From positions 186,001 through 250,000 of the forward strand of contig NZ_VCLB01000007.1 of NCBI RefSeq assembly GCF_005924265.1: a stretch of 64,000 nucleotides of DNA. Direction: 5' to 3'. Positions 10,786 through 22,561 of the stretch are shown here, one piece after another. Each line of letters begins with the position of its first letter. Position 1 is the stretch's first letter. The notes under the pieces are model-generated. The model was not told the origin of the DNA and did not search any database. It was given only the letters and a program-made list of their open reading frames with translations. This stretch comes from Martelella lutilitoris (GTDB taxonomy: Bacteria > Pseudomonadota > Alphaproteobacteria > Rhizobiales > Rhizobiaceae). Made by a program: the position numbers and the translations under genes.

Positions 10786-11924
10786 TGTTCTTTTTCCGTT
10801 TTCGGTGCGGCCTCGGCAGGCAGGACATCCTTGGAAACCGGCATCAGGATCCTGAATGTCGTGCGACCGTTCATATTCTCGCATTCGATGATCCCGCCAT
10901 GGGCGCCGATGATCTTGGCAACCAGGGCAAGGCCGAGCCCCGTGCCGTTCGGCTTGGTGGTGATGAAGGGATCGAAGAGATGCGGCATGAGATCGGGCGG
11001 AACGCCCGGACCATTGTCCTGCACGCAGAATTCGAGCGGCAGGGAGATCTTTTCCCGCGTTCCCGCAACAGACATGCGGATGCCGGGTCGGTAGGCAGAG
11101 GTCAGGATGATCTCGCCATCCGGCTTGTCGGCGACGGCCTCCGAGGCGTTCTTCACCAGATTGAGGAAGACCTGAACCATCTGGTCGCGATTGGCGAAGA
11201 TCAGCGGCAGTGACGGGTCGTATTCCTCGGTGATCTTGATGTTGCGGGCAAATCCCGCCTTGGCCAGCGCCTTCACATGGTCGAGCACGGAATGGATATT
11301 GAGCGGCACGCGGTCGATCGGCCGCTCGTCGGAAAACACTTCCATGCGGTCGACCAGCGAGACGATCCGGTCGGACTCGTCGCAGATCAGCCGCGTCAGC
11401 GCCCGGTCCTCGTCGCTGGCATTGGTTTCCAGAAGCTGCGCCGCGCCGCGAATGCCGGAAAGCGGGTTCTTGATCTCGTGCGCCAACATGGAGGCAAGCC
11501 CCGTCACCGAGCGGGCGGCGGCGCGGTGGACGAGCTGCCGGTCGATCTTGTCGGCCATGGAGCGAACCTGGAAGACAAGGACGACGGAGCCCTCCTCGCC
11601 GACCGGCGCGACATAGATATCCACCAGCTTGTCCTGGCCGAGACGCGGCGAGGACAGGTCGACGCGATATTCGTTGACCGGCGCGCGGCGCTCACGCACC
11701 TGCGAGATGAGGGCGAGAAGCGGGCTGTCGAAGGGAATGAAATCGGAGAGCGCCTTTTTCGCAAGATGCGCGGCGCTCGCCCCGAAAAACACTTCCGCTT
11801 CCCAGTTGGTGTAGGAAATGCGGCCGTTCTCCTCGATCAGCACGACAGGATTCTGGATCGCGTTCAGAACTTCGAGGGCGACCATTTCGGCGGCCTTTCG
11901 CATGCCGCCATTATCGGTGGTCAT
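10782..11924 (-). CDS. ntrB: Nitrogen regulation sensor kinase/phosphatase NtrB
   Basis: Cytoplasmic kinase/phosphatase that, under PII (GlnB) control, sets NtrC phosphorylation. The 380 residues have an N-terminal PAS domain ([20 protein letters not shown]), a phospho-acceptor His in [20 protein letters not shown], and ATPase boxes DNGPGVP and GTGLGLALV. There are no membrane segments. It overlaps dusB (upstream) and ntrC (downstream) by 4 nt each. Confidence 0.96.
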
Positions 11925-12940
11925 GCGGCCTTCCTTTCCCCGCCAGCGCGGGTGAGAAGGTCGGCAAGCCGGGTGACGACCCGATCGGGATTTGTCTCGG
12001 TCATGATTTGAGCTCTTTCGACACCCTGACTATCGGGTGCAAGCCGGTCGAGATACCAGCCGAGATGCTTGCGCGCATGGCGCACGCCCACATCCTTCCC
12101 GTAAAACGACAGTATGTCCTGATAATGTTCGAGCGCTATTTCAATCTTGAATGCGTGTGGCAGTTCGTCCGCGCCGGCGAGGAAGCCGGCATGCCAGGGC
12201 CGACCCTGACAGGCCCGCCCGGCCATCACCGCTGTGATGCCGGGGCGCGACAGAAGGTTGTCGACATCGCCGCGATTTTCGATATCGCCATTGGCGATGA
12301 AGGGCACGCTGACGACCTCGGCGACCGAGGCGACGGCATCCCAGTCGGCGCTGCCCTTGTAAAACTGCATGCGGGTGCGGCCATGCACCGTGATGGCCTT
12401 GACGCCTGTCTCTTCGGCGCGCGCGGCGAGATAGCGGGCATTCATACTGTCATGGTCCCAGCCAAGCCGCATCTTCACCGTCACCGGCACGCTGACGGCC
12501 TTGACCGTCGCCTCAATGATCTCCAGCGCCCGCTCCGGCTCGCGCATCAGCGCCGAGCCGGTATAGCCGCCGACAACCTTCTTCGCCGGGCAGCCCATGT
12601 TGATGTCGATAATGTCGGCGCCGTTCGCCTCGGCAATGCGCGCGGCCTCGGCCATGTACGCCGGATCGCGGCCGGCAAGCTGCACGACATGCGGCTTGAG
12701 CCCTGCGCCTCTAAGGCGCGCCCAGCTTTCGGCGGTATTGAATGTCAGCTCCCGGCTTGCGATCATTTCGGTGACGACAAGACCGGCGCCGAAGCGAGAG
12801 GCCAGCTTTCGAAACGGCAGATCGGTGACGCCCGACATCGGCGCCAGAATGACGCGATTGCGGATCCTGACATTGCCAATGGCAAAAGAATCCGATGGAT
12901 TGGGATGAGGCAAATGGCTATCTTTCATGCAGCACATCAT
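11921..12940 (-). CDS. dusB: tRNA-dihydrouridine synthase DusB (NifR3)
   Basis: FMN enzyme that reduces uridines in the tRNA D-loop. The 339-residue protein shows [25 protein letters not shown] (catalytic Cys), the [18 protein letters not shown]/tRNA region and GDIENRGD. As the first gene of dusB-ntrBC it heads the operon, the arrangement known as nifR3-ntrBC in rhizobia. The start is ambiguous: ATGs at 12940, 12937 and 12928 are all in frame, and AGGG upstream favours the first two. Confidence 0.95.
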   Translation of the reverse strand: MMCCMKDSHLPHPNPSDSFAIGNVRIRNRVILAPMSGVTDLPFRKLASRFGAGLVVTEMIASRELTFNTAESWARLRGAGLKPHVVQLAGRDPAYMAEAARIAEANGADIIDINMGCPAKKVVGGYTGSALMREPERALEIIEATVKAVSVPVTVKMRLGWDHDSMNARYLAARAEETGVKAITVHGRTRMQFYKGSADWDAVASVAEVVSVPFIANGDIENRGDVDNLLSRPGITAVMAGRACQGRPWHAGFLAGADELPHAFKIEIALEHYQDILSFYGKDVGVRHARKHLGWYLDRLAPDSQGVERAQIMTETNPDRVVTRLADLLTRAGGERKAA

Positions 12941-13083
12941 ATTGCCCTATTTTTAGACAAGTCGGTACTCTTTGCCAAGCGATTTCGCCGGCAGTTCACA
13001 AAATTTAGGCATATGCTGGAAAATTGGAGCAATCAGGGTAAGTTCGCGCCAACTGGAATCAACTGGCAGGTACATATCTGATC

Positions 13084-14295
13084 ATGACAGCAGGCAAAAG
13101 CTTCAATCCCGGCATTGTCGTGGTCGCCGCAGGCCGTGGAGAACGGGCAGGCACGCCCGAGGAAGGGCCCAAACAATATCGCCCCATCGGCGGTATCCCG
13201 GTGATTTCGCACACGCTTTCCGGATTTGTCGAATGGGGCGGAGCAACGGCCGGCATTGTCGTGGTCATCCACCCCGATGACGAGGCGCTGTTCCGCGACG
13301 CTGTGTCGCATGTGCGCAAGCCCGGCGACATCCGGTTCGTCCATGGCGGCACGACCCGCCAGCAATCGGTTCTGAACGGGCTCAGGGCCCTTGAACCACA
13401 GGCCCCGAGCCATGTGCTGATCCATGATGCCGTGCGTCCGTTCTTCGATGCGGCGCTGATCGAGCGCATCTGCACCGCGCTGAAAGCCGGCGACAACGCT
13501 GTTCTTCCCGCCATTGCTGTCTCTGATACGCTGAAGCAGGCAGACGCCCGCCACATGGTGGCCGGAACCGTGCCGCGCACCGGCCTTTTCGCCGCCCAGA
13601 CCCCGCAGGCCTTCGATTTCGGCACGATCTACGCCGCCCACAAAAACGCCGCCGAAGAAGGACGACTCGATTTCACTGATGACGCCGGCATCGCCGAATG
13701 GGCGGGCCTTGGCGTGCGCCTGGTCGACGGGCTCGCCGACAATGTGAAGCTGACCTTCCGGAGGGATATCGCCATGGCCGATGAAAAGCTTTCGCGCAAC
13801 CTGGTTGCCGATATCCGCACTGGCAACGGCTATGATGTGCACAAGCTCGTGCCCGGCGACGGCGTGACGCTCTGCGGCGTGCGCATCCCCCATGACATGA
13901 CGCTTTCGGGCCATTCGGATGCCGATGTCGCCTTCCACGCGCTGACCGATGCGCTGCTTGCCACCTGCGGCGAAGGCGATATCGGCGATCATTTTCCGCC
14001 GTCCGATCCGCAATGGAAGGGCGCGGCCTCGGATATCTTTCTGGCGCATGCGGCGAAGATCGTGCGCGCCCATGGCGGCGTCATCCTCAATGCCGATGTC
14101 AGTCTGATCGCGGAGGCGCCCAAGATCGGCCCTCATCGCCAGGCGATGCGCCGCGCGATCGCCGACTGCCTGGGCATTGACCTCACCCGCTGCTCAGTCA
14201 AGGCGACCACCAACGAAACGATCGGCTTTGTAGGCCGAAAGGAAGGCATCGCCGCCATAGCGACGGCAAGCGTCAGTTACGGAAACATGCGATGA
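13084..14295 (+). CDS. ispDF: Bifunctional IspD/IspF isoprenoid enzyme
   Basis: Carries out two steps of the MEP pathway: CTP-dependent cytidylylation of MEP (IspD) and cyclisation of CDP-ME 2-phosphate to MEcPP (IspF). Residues 1 to about 230 form the nucleotidyltransferase, with [11 protein letters not shown] and [13 protein letters not shown]. The rest is IspF, beginning [11 protein letters not shown] with the metal-binding Asp/His, then [16 protein letters not shown]. The fusion is typical of alphaproteobacteria. The downstream pncC start overlaps by 4 nt. It is divergent from dusB. Confidence 0.96.
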   Translation: MTAGKSFNPGIVVVAAGRGERAGTPEEGPKQYRPIGGIPVISHTLSGFVEWGGATAGIVVVIHPDDEALFRDAVSHVRKPGDIRFVHGGTTRQQSVLNGLRALEPQAPSHVLIHDAVRPFFDAALIERICTALKAGDNAVLPAIAVSDTLKQADARHMVAGTVPRTGLFAAQTPQAFDFGTIYAAHKNAAEEGRLDFTDDAGIAEWAGLGVRLVDGLADNVKLTFRRDIAMADEKLSRNLVADIRTGNGYDVHKLVPGDGVTLCGVRIPHDMTLSGHSDADVAFHALTDALLATCGEGDIGDHFPPSDPQWKGAASDIFLAHAAKIVRAHGGVILNADVSLIAEAPKIGPHRQAMRRAIADCLGIDLTRCSVKATTNETIGFVGRKEGIAAIATASVSYGNMR

Positions 14296-14786
14296 ACAAT
14301 GCGGATATCGAAGAACGGGCCAGGCTTCTGATCGAGCACTGCACAGCGGCCGGCAAGACCATCGCCACGGCGGAAAGCTGCACGGGCGGCCTGATCATCG
14401 GCGCGCTGACCGAAATCGCCGGCTCCTCGGCCGTTGTCGATCGCGGCTATGTGACCTATTCCAACCAGGCGAAGATCGACATGCTCGGCGTCAGCGCCGA
14501 AACGCTGGCAACGGCCGGCGCGGTCTCGCGCGAAACCGCGCTGCAGATGTCGGCAGGCGCATTGTGGCGTTCCGGCGCCGATCTCGCTATTGCCGTGACC
14601 GGGATTGCCGGACCGAGCGGAGGCTCTGCGGAAAAGCCCGTCGGCCTCGTTCATCTTGCCGCCCGTGATCGTCACGGCCGCCTGCATCACATCGAAAGCC
14701 GCTACGGCGACATCGGCCGCGAGGGCATAAGGATCGCCACGGTGCAGACAGCGCTCGGCATGCTGGAGGGGCTTATTCAGTCGTAG
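14292..14786 (+). CDS. pncC: CinA C-terminal domain protein, nicotinamide-nucleotide amidohydrolase
   Basis: Probable NMN deamidase that recycles NMN to NaMN. The 164 residues correspond to the CinA C-terminal domain alone: [33 protein letters not shown], and [25 protein letters not shown] overlap with ispDF indicates coupling. The gene ends 10 nt inside the 3' end of the convergent RatA-type gene. Confidence 0.92.
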   Translation: MNNADIEERARLLIEHCTAAGKTIATAESCTGGLIIGALTEIAGSSAVVDRGYVTYSNQAKIDMLGVSAETLATAGAVSRETALQMSAGALWRSGADLAIAVTGIAGPSGGSAEKPVGLVHLAARDRHGRLHHIESRYGDIGREGIRIATVQTALGMLEGLIQS

Positions 14787-15223
14787 ATCTTGTCGGCACG
14801 GGCCTCGAAGGCCTCGGAGAACTTGCGGAAGGCGCGGTCGAACATCGAGCCCATCATCGCGCCGAGGATGCGGTTCTTGAACTCATAATTGATGTAGAAC
14901 TGGACCGCACAGGCATCCTCACCCTCGGGCTGGAAATGCCAGCAATTGTCGAGAAAGCGAAACGGGCCATCGACATAGCTGACGTCGATCCGGCGTTCCT
15001 CGTGGTTCAGAAGCACCTGGGTGGTGAAGCTCTCGCGGATCCCCTTGTAGCCGACCGTCATATCGGCAATCAGCAGGGTCTTGCCGTCCTTTTCCCGCGA
15101 GGAGCGCACCGACAGCGCCTCGCACAGCGGCAGAAATTCGGGATAGCGCTCGACATCGGCAACGAGGGCGAACATCCGGTCGGCGGAATGGTGGACATGT
15201 CTTGTGGTCTTGAACTCGGGCAT
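14777..15223 (-). CDS. RatA/COQ10-type START-fold protein
   Basis: A 148-residue SRPBCC (START-fold) protein similar to Coq10, a quinone-binding factor for respiration, and to E. coli RatA. Typical parts are TRHVHHSADRMFALVADVERYPEFLPLC at the start and ILGAMMGSMFDRAFRKFSEAFEARA at the end. In alphaproteobacteria it usually accompanies lipA, as here with one gene between. No antitoxin partner is adjacent, so a Coq10-like role is more likely than a toxin. Its 3' end overlaps pncC by 10 nt. Confidence 0.85.
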   Translation of the reverse strand: MPEFKTTRHVHHSADRMFALVADVERYPEFLPLCEALSVRSSREKDGKTLLIADMTVGYKGIRESFTTQVLLNHEERRIDVSYVDGPFRFLDNCWHFQPEGEDACAVQFYINYEFKNRILGAMMGSMFDRAFRKFSEAFEARADKIYD

Positions 15224-15232
15224 GGTTTTCAG

Positions 15233-15796
15233 CTAATGGCCTACGCCCGAAAGCGCAAGCAGTTCGTTCATCTCACGGCGCGATTTCAACACGCAGACAG
15301 GAACGCGCGCACCGTCCAGATTGATCATGCGCTCCATTTTCGGCGCCGTCTGCTCATTGAAGTTCCAGATATAGCGCAGAAAAGCGAAGTCAAACCGCTC
15401 GGGACATCCTGGCGCCATGTCCGCCCTGACCTCGCCATAAGAGCCGGCCATGCGCTTCATCGCACCGAAAAGACTGACGCGCCGCGGCGGCGCCAGCCAA
15501 AGCACGAGGTCTGCGCGCCTGAGCCGCGAGGGCATCGTTTCGCAATTATTGCCGTCGAAGACCCAAGCGCCGCCGCTGGCATAGCGTTCAACCTTGGCGA
15601 TAATGTCGGAGCGTTCCCGCATCACCCAGCCGGGCAGCCAAAATATATCGCGGTCCATAGAGACATAAGGCAGATCGAAGCGGGCGCAGATCCGGCGTGA
15701 GAGCGTTGATTTGCCGCTGCCCGAACACCCGATGACCATGATGCGCCGCGCGGTGTGCAAGAGCACCGCTGCTTCCCTGACCGGCACCTGTCTCAT
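15233..15796 (-). CDS. P-loop ATPase/kinase-like protein (adenylate kinase-like, FlaR type)
   Basis: A 187-residue protein with a Walker A at about residue 24 (GCSGSGKSTLSRRI), followed by LPYVSMDRDIFWLPGW and WVFDGNN, which resemble the adenylate-kinase-like FlaR group. The substrate is unknown. The start at 15796 is chosen because GGGGGAG lies three bases upstream; earlier in-frame codons encode an Arg-rich stretch without homologue-like character. It sits between lipA and the RatA-type gene, 10 nt from the latter, probably in one transcript. Confidence 0.8.
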   Translation of the reverse strand: MRQVPVREAAVLLHTARRIMVIGCSGSGKSTLSRRICARFDLPYVSMDRDIFWLPGWVMRERSDIIAKVERYASGGAWVFDGNNCETMPSRLRRADLVLWLAPPRRVSLFGAMKRMAGSYGEVRADMAPGCPERFDFAFLRYIWNFNEQTAPKMERMINLDGARVPVCVLKSRREMNELLALSGVGH

Positions 15797-15908
15797 GAAC
15801 TCCCCCAACCTCAGGCTAGGGGATATACAACTCGCCTGCAACTCAGGCAAGTGCTTGATCATGTTAGGGTTAAGGCCGACCGGAGCCGGCAGAGGGAGAA
15901 GCCCTACC

Positions 15909-16883
15909 CTATTCCGCGGCCAACTGCGCCTGCTTCTTCGCCCGGTTCTCGCGCAGCCGCGCAAAGTCGTCGCCGGCATGATGCGACGAGCGCGTCAGCG
16001 GGCTTGCGGAGACCATGAGGAAGCCCTTTGTATAGGCGACCGTCTCGTAGGACTTGAACTCTTCCGGCGTCACGAAACTGACCACGCGGTGGTGCTTGCG
16101 GGTCGGCTGGAGGTATTGCCCGATGGTGAGGAAGTCGACATCCGCCGTCCTCAGATCATCCATCAGTTGCAGGATTTCGTTCCGCTCCTCGCCGAGGCCG
16201 ACCATGATGCCGGACTTGGTGAACATGTTCGGATCGAGCTCCTTCACCCGCTGAAGAAGGCGGATGGAATGGAAATAACGCGCGCCGGGGCGAACCGTGA
16301 GGTAGTTCGACGGCACGGTTTCCAGATTGTGGTTGAAGACGTCCGGACGGGCCGCAACAACGCGTTCCAGGGCACCGGGCTTGCGCAGGAAGTCCGGCGT
16401 CAGAACCTCGATCGTGGTCGAGGGCGAGGCCGCGCGGATGGCAAGGATTACCTTCTCGAAGTGCTCCGCGCCGCCGTCGGCGAGATCATCGCGGTCGACG
16501 GAGGTGATGACGACATGGCTCAGACCCATCTGGCTGACGGCCTTGCCGATATTTTCCGGCTCGTGCGGATCGAGCGCGCCGGGGCGGCCGGTGGAGACGT
16601 TGCAGAAGGCGCAGGCGCGCGTGCAGATCTCGCCCATGATCATGAAGGAGGCATGCTTCTTGTCCCAGCATTCCCCGACATTCGGACAGCCGGCTTCCTC
16701 GCAGACCGTGACGAGCTTGTTCTCCTTCACGATGCCGCGGGTTTCCTGATAGCCCTTCGAGGTCGGCGCCTTCACCCGGATCCAGTCCGGCTTGCGCATC
16801 ACCTCCGTATCGGGCTTATGTGCCTTTTCCGGATGACGGACCCTTTTGGGGGCGTTGCCAGTCGTATCAAGAAGCGTAACCAT
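15909..16883 (-). CDS. lipA: Lipoyl synthase
   Basis: Radical SAM enzyme that inserts two sulfurs into protein-bound octanoate, producing lipoate for the pyruvate dehydrogenase lipoyl domains encoded nearby. The 324 residues carry the auxiliary cluster motif [12 protein letters not shown] and the radical SAM motif CTRACAFCN, then GLGE and the C-terminal SSHHAGDDF. It lies in the same strand block as lpdA and pdhABC. Confidence 0.97.
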   Translation of the reverse strand: MVTLLDTTGNAPKRVRHPEKAHKPDTEVMRKPDWIRVKAPTSKGYQETRGIVKENKLVTVCEEAGCPNVGECWDKKHASFMIMGEICTRACAFCNVSTGRPGALDPHEPENIGKAVSQMGLSHVVITSVDRDDLADGGAEHFEKVILAIRAASPSTTIEVLTPDFLRKPGALERVVAARPDVFNHNLETVPSNYLTVRPGARYFHSIRLLQRVKELDPNMFTKSGIMVGLGEERNEILQLMDDLRTADVDFLTIGQYLQPTRKHHRVVSFVTPEEFKSYETVAYTKGFLMVSASPLTRSSHHAGDDFARLRENRAKKQAQLAAE

Positions 16884-16942
16884 CTTTCATCCTTGCGTGC
16901 CGCCGAGCCTGAAGGCCCGGACGGCTTTTCTGCAATCCCTTG

Positions 16943-17194
16943 TCAGCGCTTTATCAGACGCCCGACCCAGATCAAGATCACCGCGCCGATGAAGCCGGCG
17001 ATGAGGTAGCCGAGCCAGCCCCCGAGGGCAATGCCGAACAGGCCAAGAATGGCGTTCGCGACAATGGCACCGACGATGCCGAGAATGATGTTCATGATGA
17101 CGCCCATCTCGGACTTCATGAATTTCTCGGCAAGCCAGCCTGCGATACCGCCGATGACGATGGCGGCGATCCAGCCTACACCCTGTTCTTCCAT
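16943..17194 (-). CDS. GlsB/YeaQ/YmgE family small membrane protein
   Basis: An 83-residue, glycine-rich membrane protein with three hydrophobic segments (WIAAIVIGGIAGWLAEKFM; GVIMNIILGIVGAIVANAIL; GWLGYLIAGFIGAVILIWVG). The family is stress-associated (transglycosylase-associated protein, DUF4149-like naming varies) with unclear biochemical function. It lies between lpdA and lipA. Confidence 0.88.
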   Translation of the reverse strand: MEEQGVGWIAAIVIGGIAGWLAEKFMKSEMGVIMNIILGIVGAIVANAILGLFGIALGGWLGYLIAGFIGAVILIWVGRLIKR

Positions 17195-17265
17195 GAAATG
17201 CGCTCCCTTCTCTCTTCAGTGTTGAGGCAGGCCTCCTTCTGGCCTGCCCCGCCACCATAAAGGAA

Positions 17266-18711
17266 TCAGGCGTTCAGTGCACGTCCATAAGCGTCCAGCA
17301 CGCTTTCCTTCATCATTTCCGACAGCGTCGGGTGCGGGAAGATGGTGTGCATCAGCTCTTCCTCGGTGGTCTCGAGGTTCATGGCGACGACAAAGCCCTC
17401 GATCAGTTCGGTCACTTCCGCGCCCACCATATGAGCGCCGAGAAGTTCGCCGGTCTTCTTGTCGAACACCGTCTTGACCATGCCCTGGTCCTCGCCGAGC
17501 GCAACCGCCTTGCCGTTGGCGACGAAGCTGTAGCGGCCGACGCGGACGTCATAGCCGGCTTCCTTGGCCTTGGCTTCCGTCAGTCCGACGGAGGCGACCT
17601 GCGGGTTACAATAGGTGCAGCCGGGAACCTTCAGCTTGTCGAGCGGATGGACGTTCTTTTCGCCCGCCAGCTTCTCGACGCAGATCACCGCTTCATGCTC
17701 GGCCTTGTGGGCGAGCATCGGCGGGCCTGCGACGTCGCCGATGGCATAGATGCCCTCGATATTGGTCTTGCAGTAGTCGTCGATGACGATGCAGCCACGA
17801 TCGGTCTTGATGCCGAGCTTTTCCAGCCCGATATTCTCGATATTGCCCTGGACGCCCACGGCCGAGATCATCCGGTCGGCGGTAATCTTCTCCACCTTGC
17901 CGTCCTTGGTTTCCACATGGGCCGTGATATTGTCGCTGCCTTTCTCGACCTTGGAAACCTTGGCTTCCAGCATGATCTTGATGCCGCGCTTTTCCAGACG
18001 CTTCTGGGCGAATTTGGCAATTTCGGCGTCTTCCACCGGCATGACCTGCTTCATCACTTCGACCACCGTCACCTCGACGCCGAGCGAACGATAGAAGGAG
18101 GCGAATTCGATGCCGATCGCGCCCGAGCCCATGACCAGCAGCGATTTCGGCAGCTTGGCCGGCTTCAGCGCGTCGAAATAGGTCCAGATCAGCTTGCCGT
18201 CGGGTTCGATGCCCGGAAGCGCGCGCGGACGCGCGCCGGTGGCAACGATGATGTGCTTGGCCGAATAGGTCCCGGCGCCGAGCGCATTTTTCGGCTTCGG
18301 AGCCTGCGGCTCGACGATCTTCTTCTTCACTTCGGAAACGGTGACTTCGCCGGGCTTCGACAGCGTCGCCTCGCCCCAGATGATGTCGACCTTGTTCTTC
18401 TTCATCAGAAAGCCGACGCCGGCATTCATCCGCTCGGCAATGCCGCGCGAGCGCTTGACGATGGCTTCAAGATCAGCCTTGACCGAACCGTCGACGGAGA
18501 GGCCGTACTCCTTCGCATGGGCGGTGAAATCGAGGATCTCGGCGGAGCGCAGCAGCGCCTTGGTGGGAATGCAGCCCCAGTTGGAGCAGATACCGGCCAT
18601 GTGTTCGCGTTCGACGACGGCCGTCTTGAGGCCGAGCTGTGCCGCGCGAATTGCAGCGATATAGCCGCCAGGACCGGCGCCGATGACGATGACATCATAG
18701 TTCTGGGACAC
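17266..18711 (-). CDS. lpdA: Dihydrolipoamide dehydrogenase (E3)
   Basis: FAD enzyme that reoxidises dihydrolipoamide and passes electrons to NAD+, serving the pyruvate dehydrogenase complex encoded just upstream. The 481 residues have GAGPGGYIAAIR (FAD), redox pair CSNWGCIPTK, GSGAIGIEFASF (NAD) and C-terminal HPTLSEMMKE with the catalytic His. I choose GTG at 18711 because AAAGGAG (18727-18721) is nine bases upstream and MSQNYDVIVIGAGPGG matches the family N-terminus; ATG at 18720 abuts the ribosome site. A GCCGGGC/GCCCGGC hairpin (18733-18751) lies just upstream. Confidence 0.95.
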   Translation of the reverse strand: MSQNYDVIVIGAGPGGYIAAIRAAQLGLKTAVVEREHMAGICSNWGCIPTKALLRSAEILDFTAHAKEYGLSVDGSVKADLEAIVKRSRGIAERMNAGVGFLMKKNKVDIIWGEATLSKPGEVTVSEVKKKIVEPQAPKPKNALGAGTYSAKHIIVATGARPRALPGIEPDGKLIWTYFDALKPAKLPKSLLVMGSGAIGIEFASFYRSLGVEVTVVEVMKQVMPVEDAEIAKFAQKRLEKRGIKIMLEAKVSKVEKGSDNITAHVETKDGKVEKITADRMISAVGVQGNIENIGLEKLGIKTDRGCIVIDDYCKTNIEGIYAIGDVAGPPMLAHKAEHEAVICVEKLAGEKNVHPLDKLKVPGCTYCNPQVASVGLTEAKAKEAGYDVRVGRYSFVANGKAVALGEDQGMVKTVFDKKTGELLGAHMVGAEVTELIEGFVVAMNLETTEEELMHTIFPHPTLSEMMKESVLDAYGRALNA

Positions 18712-18779
18712 GGGGCTCATCTCCTTTGCGAAGGAGCCGGGCGGCAAGCCCGGCCCAATTAAGGGGATGCCGCGTGTTC

Positions 18780-19016
18780 TTAGGCGCTCAGCATCCCGTA
18801 GATTTCATCTTTCAGAACCATCCGGCGCTTGCGCATGTCTTCCATATGCGTGTCGTCGGTCGGTTCGATCTTCGTTTCCGCGCGATGAACCGCGCGGTTT
18901 ACCTCGTGATATTCGTCGAGCAGTTTGGCAAAACGCGAATCCTCGACCTTCAAAGCGTGCATCTTGTCGACCAGATCCGGGAATTCATCGGCCAGTTCGT
19001 GTGGGGTATTCGACAT
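18780..19016 (-). CDS. YdcH/DUF465 family small protein
   Basis: A 78-residue mostly helical, charged protein with the DUF465 signature LADEFPDLVDKMHALKVEDSRFAKLLDEYHEVNR and the RRMVLKDEI ending. Function is unknown; the family forms short helical hairpins. ATG 19016 has AGGAGG nine bases upstream, which rules out the in-frame codon at 19052. Confidence 0.88.
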   Translation of the reverse strand: MSNTPHELADEFPDLVDKMHALKVEDSRFAKLLDEYHEVNRAVHRAETKIEPTDDTHMEDMRKRRMVLKDEIYGMLSA

Positions 19017-19104
19017 TGGATATTTCCTCCTGTGATTGAAGACGATAACCAACGCTAACCTTTACCGGGCCCTACTCCTTGATTCCTGTCAAATCCGACG
19101 CCAT

Positions 19105-19743
19105 TCACATGCCTAGCATCATCCGCACAATCGGCTCGAGGCCGCGGCCGATCGCCCGCGTATTTGCCGCGTCCAGATGAACACCGTCGATCGGGCTTGC
19201 CTTGGCAACCGAGGCCGCATCGTAAAACCCGCAACCCAGTTCGTCGGCGATCTCGCTGTAGTAGGTCGACAACATCTGCGATTGTTCGACCACGCCGTTG
19301 AGAAAACCCATGCCGGTATCGTTGGCCGTGGGCACCGCATGCGGCGGCGAGACCACGAGAATGTCCGGGGCATCATCGCCGAAGGAATAGGGATGCGAAC
19401 GGACGATCTCGATCAGCCGCTTGAGCCCGCTGCGCGCGCCGAACGCGCCGCCGCCCGTCCAGGGCTTCAGGTCATTGGTGCCGAGCATGATGATGACGAG
19501 ATCGAGCGGCGTATGGCTGGCGAGAAGCGTCGGCAGAACACGCACGCCGTTGCGGTCGGCCGCCGCACCGTGATCGTCATAGGCCGTGGTGCGGCCGCCG
19601 AGCGCTTCGGAGAGGACGTGAACGCCCTCGCCCAGAGCCTTCTGCAGCACCATCGGCCACCGGTCCTCATGAGCATGCCGGCCGTTTCCGACCGGATCAT
19701 GCCCGAAGGTCAGGGAATCACCGTAGCACAGGACTGTTTTCAT
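19105..19743 (-). CDS. SGNH/GDSL hydrolase, arylesterase-like
   Basis: A 212-residue hydrolase with all four SGNH blocks: GDSLTFG (nucleophile Ser), the block II Gly region GGRTT, LGTNDLK (Asn) and the C-terminal DGVHLD with the Asp-His pair. No signal peptide is seen, so it is probably cytoplasmic. Similar proteins are annotated as arylesterase or acyl-CoA thioesterase; the substrate is not predictable. It commonly sits inside rhizobial pdh loci, as here between pdhC and DUF465. Confidence 0.88.
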   Translation of the reverse strand: MKTVLCYGDSLTFGHDPVGNGRHAHEDRWPMVLQKALGEGVHVLSEALGGRTTAYDDHGAAADRNGVRVLPTLLASHTPLDLVIIMLGTNDLKPWTGGGAFGARSGLKRLIEIVRSHPYSFGDDAPDILVVSPPHAVPTANDTGMGFLNGVVEQSQMLSTYYSEIADELGCGFYDAASVAKASPIDGVHLDAANTRAIGRGLEPIVRMMLGM

Positions 19744-19769
19744 AGCGCATCATCCCTGCACAAGACCTG

Positions 19770-21143
19770 TCAGACTAGCATCGACATCGGGTTTTCGATA
19801 TAGCCCTTGAACGAGGCCAGAATCCGGGCCGCCAGCGCGCCGTCAACGCAGCGGTGGTCGGTCGAAAGGGTCACCGACATCATGGTCGCGATGGTGATCT
19901 CGTCGTTCTTGACCACAGCCCGCTTCTCGCCGGCGCCGACCGCGAGGATCGAGGCGTGAGGCGGATTGACGACCGCGGCGAAGTCCTTGACGCCCATCAT
20001 GCCCATGTTGGAGACCGCCGTGGTGCCGCCCTGATATTCGGCCGGTTTCAGCTTCTTATCCCTGGCGCGCTTGCCCATGTCCTTCATCTCGTTGGAGATG
20101 ACGGACAACGGCTTTTCCTCGGCCTTGCGGATAATCGGCGTGATCAGCCCGCCCGGAATGGAAACGGCAACGCCGACGTCCACATGCTTGTGCACGACCA
20201 TGTTGCTCTCCGTCCAGGACACATTGGCTTCCGGAACATCGCGCAGCGCCAGCGCCATGGCCTTGATCACCATGTCGTTGACCGAGAGCTTGTAGACCGG
20301 CTTGTCGTCCTTGACCGGGGCCGCCTTGTTGAGCTGGCTCCTGAGCGCAAGAAGGGCGTCGAGTTCGCAGTCCACCGTCACATAGAAATGCGGAATGGTC
20401 TGCTTGCTCTCCTGTAGGCGCTTGGCAATGGTCTTGCGCATGCCGTCATGCGGCACGAGCTCGTAGGAGCCTTCCTCGAACAGTTTGAGAACGGCGTCTT
20501 CCGACTGGGCCTGCGGGATCGGTGCGGCGGCAGCCTTCTCGCCAGCGGGCGCTTCCGCCTTCGGCGCGGTCTTGCCGACGCCCTCGCTGACGGCCTTTTC
20601 GATGTCGCGCTTGACGATGCGGCCGTGCGGGCCGGAGCCGGAAAGGGCTGCAAGGTCGAGCCCCTCTTCCTTGGCCAGACGACGGGCGAGCGGCGAGGCG
20701 AAAATGCGCTCGCCGTCGGCCTTGGGTGCTGCCGGGGCCTCGGGTTCGGGAACCGGCGTATCGGAAGACGGGATGCCGCCCTTGGCGACAGCATCCCCGG
20801 TCTTCTCTTCCTTGGGCGCCTCGGCCTTGGCTTCCTGCTTGGGCTCTTCCTTTGCGGCCGGAGCGGCATCGCCACCCTCGGCCGCTTCTGCTGCGTCTTC
20901 GCCTTCTTCGGCAAGGATCGCGATCAGCGCATTGACCTGCACGCCCTGGGTACCCTCAGGCACCACGATTTTGGCGACCGTGCCCTCATCGACGGCTTCG
21001 ACTTCCATCGTTGCCTTGTCGGTTTCGATCTCGGCGATCACATCACCGGCCGAAACGCTGTCGCCTTCCTTCACCAGCCATTTGGAAAGGTTGCCCTCCT
21101 CCATGGTCGGGGAAAGCGCCGGCATCGTAATCTTGATCGGCAT
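19770..21143 (-). CDS. pdhC: Pyruvate dehydrogenase E2, dihydrolipoamide acetyltransferase
   Basis: Core subunit that transfers acetyl groups from lipoamide to CoA. The 457 residues have one lipoyl domain (about 1-80; [15 protein letters not shown], with the lipoylated Lys), an Ala/Pro/Glu-rich linker, an E3/E1-binding domain ([33 protein letters not shown]) and a catalytic domain ending in the [14 protein letters not shown] active-site motif. It follows pdhB by 12 nt and is clearly co-transcribed. Confidence 0.97.
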   Translation of the reverse strand: MPIKITMPALSPTMEEGNLSKWLVKEGDSVSAGDVIAEIETDKATMEVEAVDEGTVAKIVVPEGTQGVQVNALIAILAEEGEDAAEAAEGGDAAPAAKEEPKQEAKAEAPKEEKTGDAVAKGGIPSSDTPVPEPEAPAAPKADGERIFASPLARRLAKEEGLDLAALSGSGPHGRIVKRDIEKAVSEGVGKTAPKAEAPAGEKAAAAPIPQAQSEDAVLKLFEEGSYELVPHDGMRKTIAKRLQESKQTIPHFYVTVDCELDALLALRSQLNKAAPVKDDKPVYKLSVNDMVIKAMALALRDVPEANVSWTESNMVVHKHVDVGVAVSIPGGLITPIIRKAEEKPLSVISNEMKDMGKRARDKKLKPAEYQGGTTAVSNMGMMGVKDFAAVVNPPHASILAVGAGEKRAVVKNDEITIATMMSVTLSTDHRCVDGALAARILASFKGYIENPMSMLV

Positions 21144-21155
21144 CGAACGTCTCCC

Positions 21156-22544
<1,389 letters not shown>

Positions 22545-22561
22545 TTATATCCCTCCCCGTC

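Noticed and set aside
14777-15223. RatA toxin of a toxin-antitoxin pair
   Set aside because: No antitoxin gene is adjacent, and the lipA neighbourhood favours a Coq10-like role.
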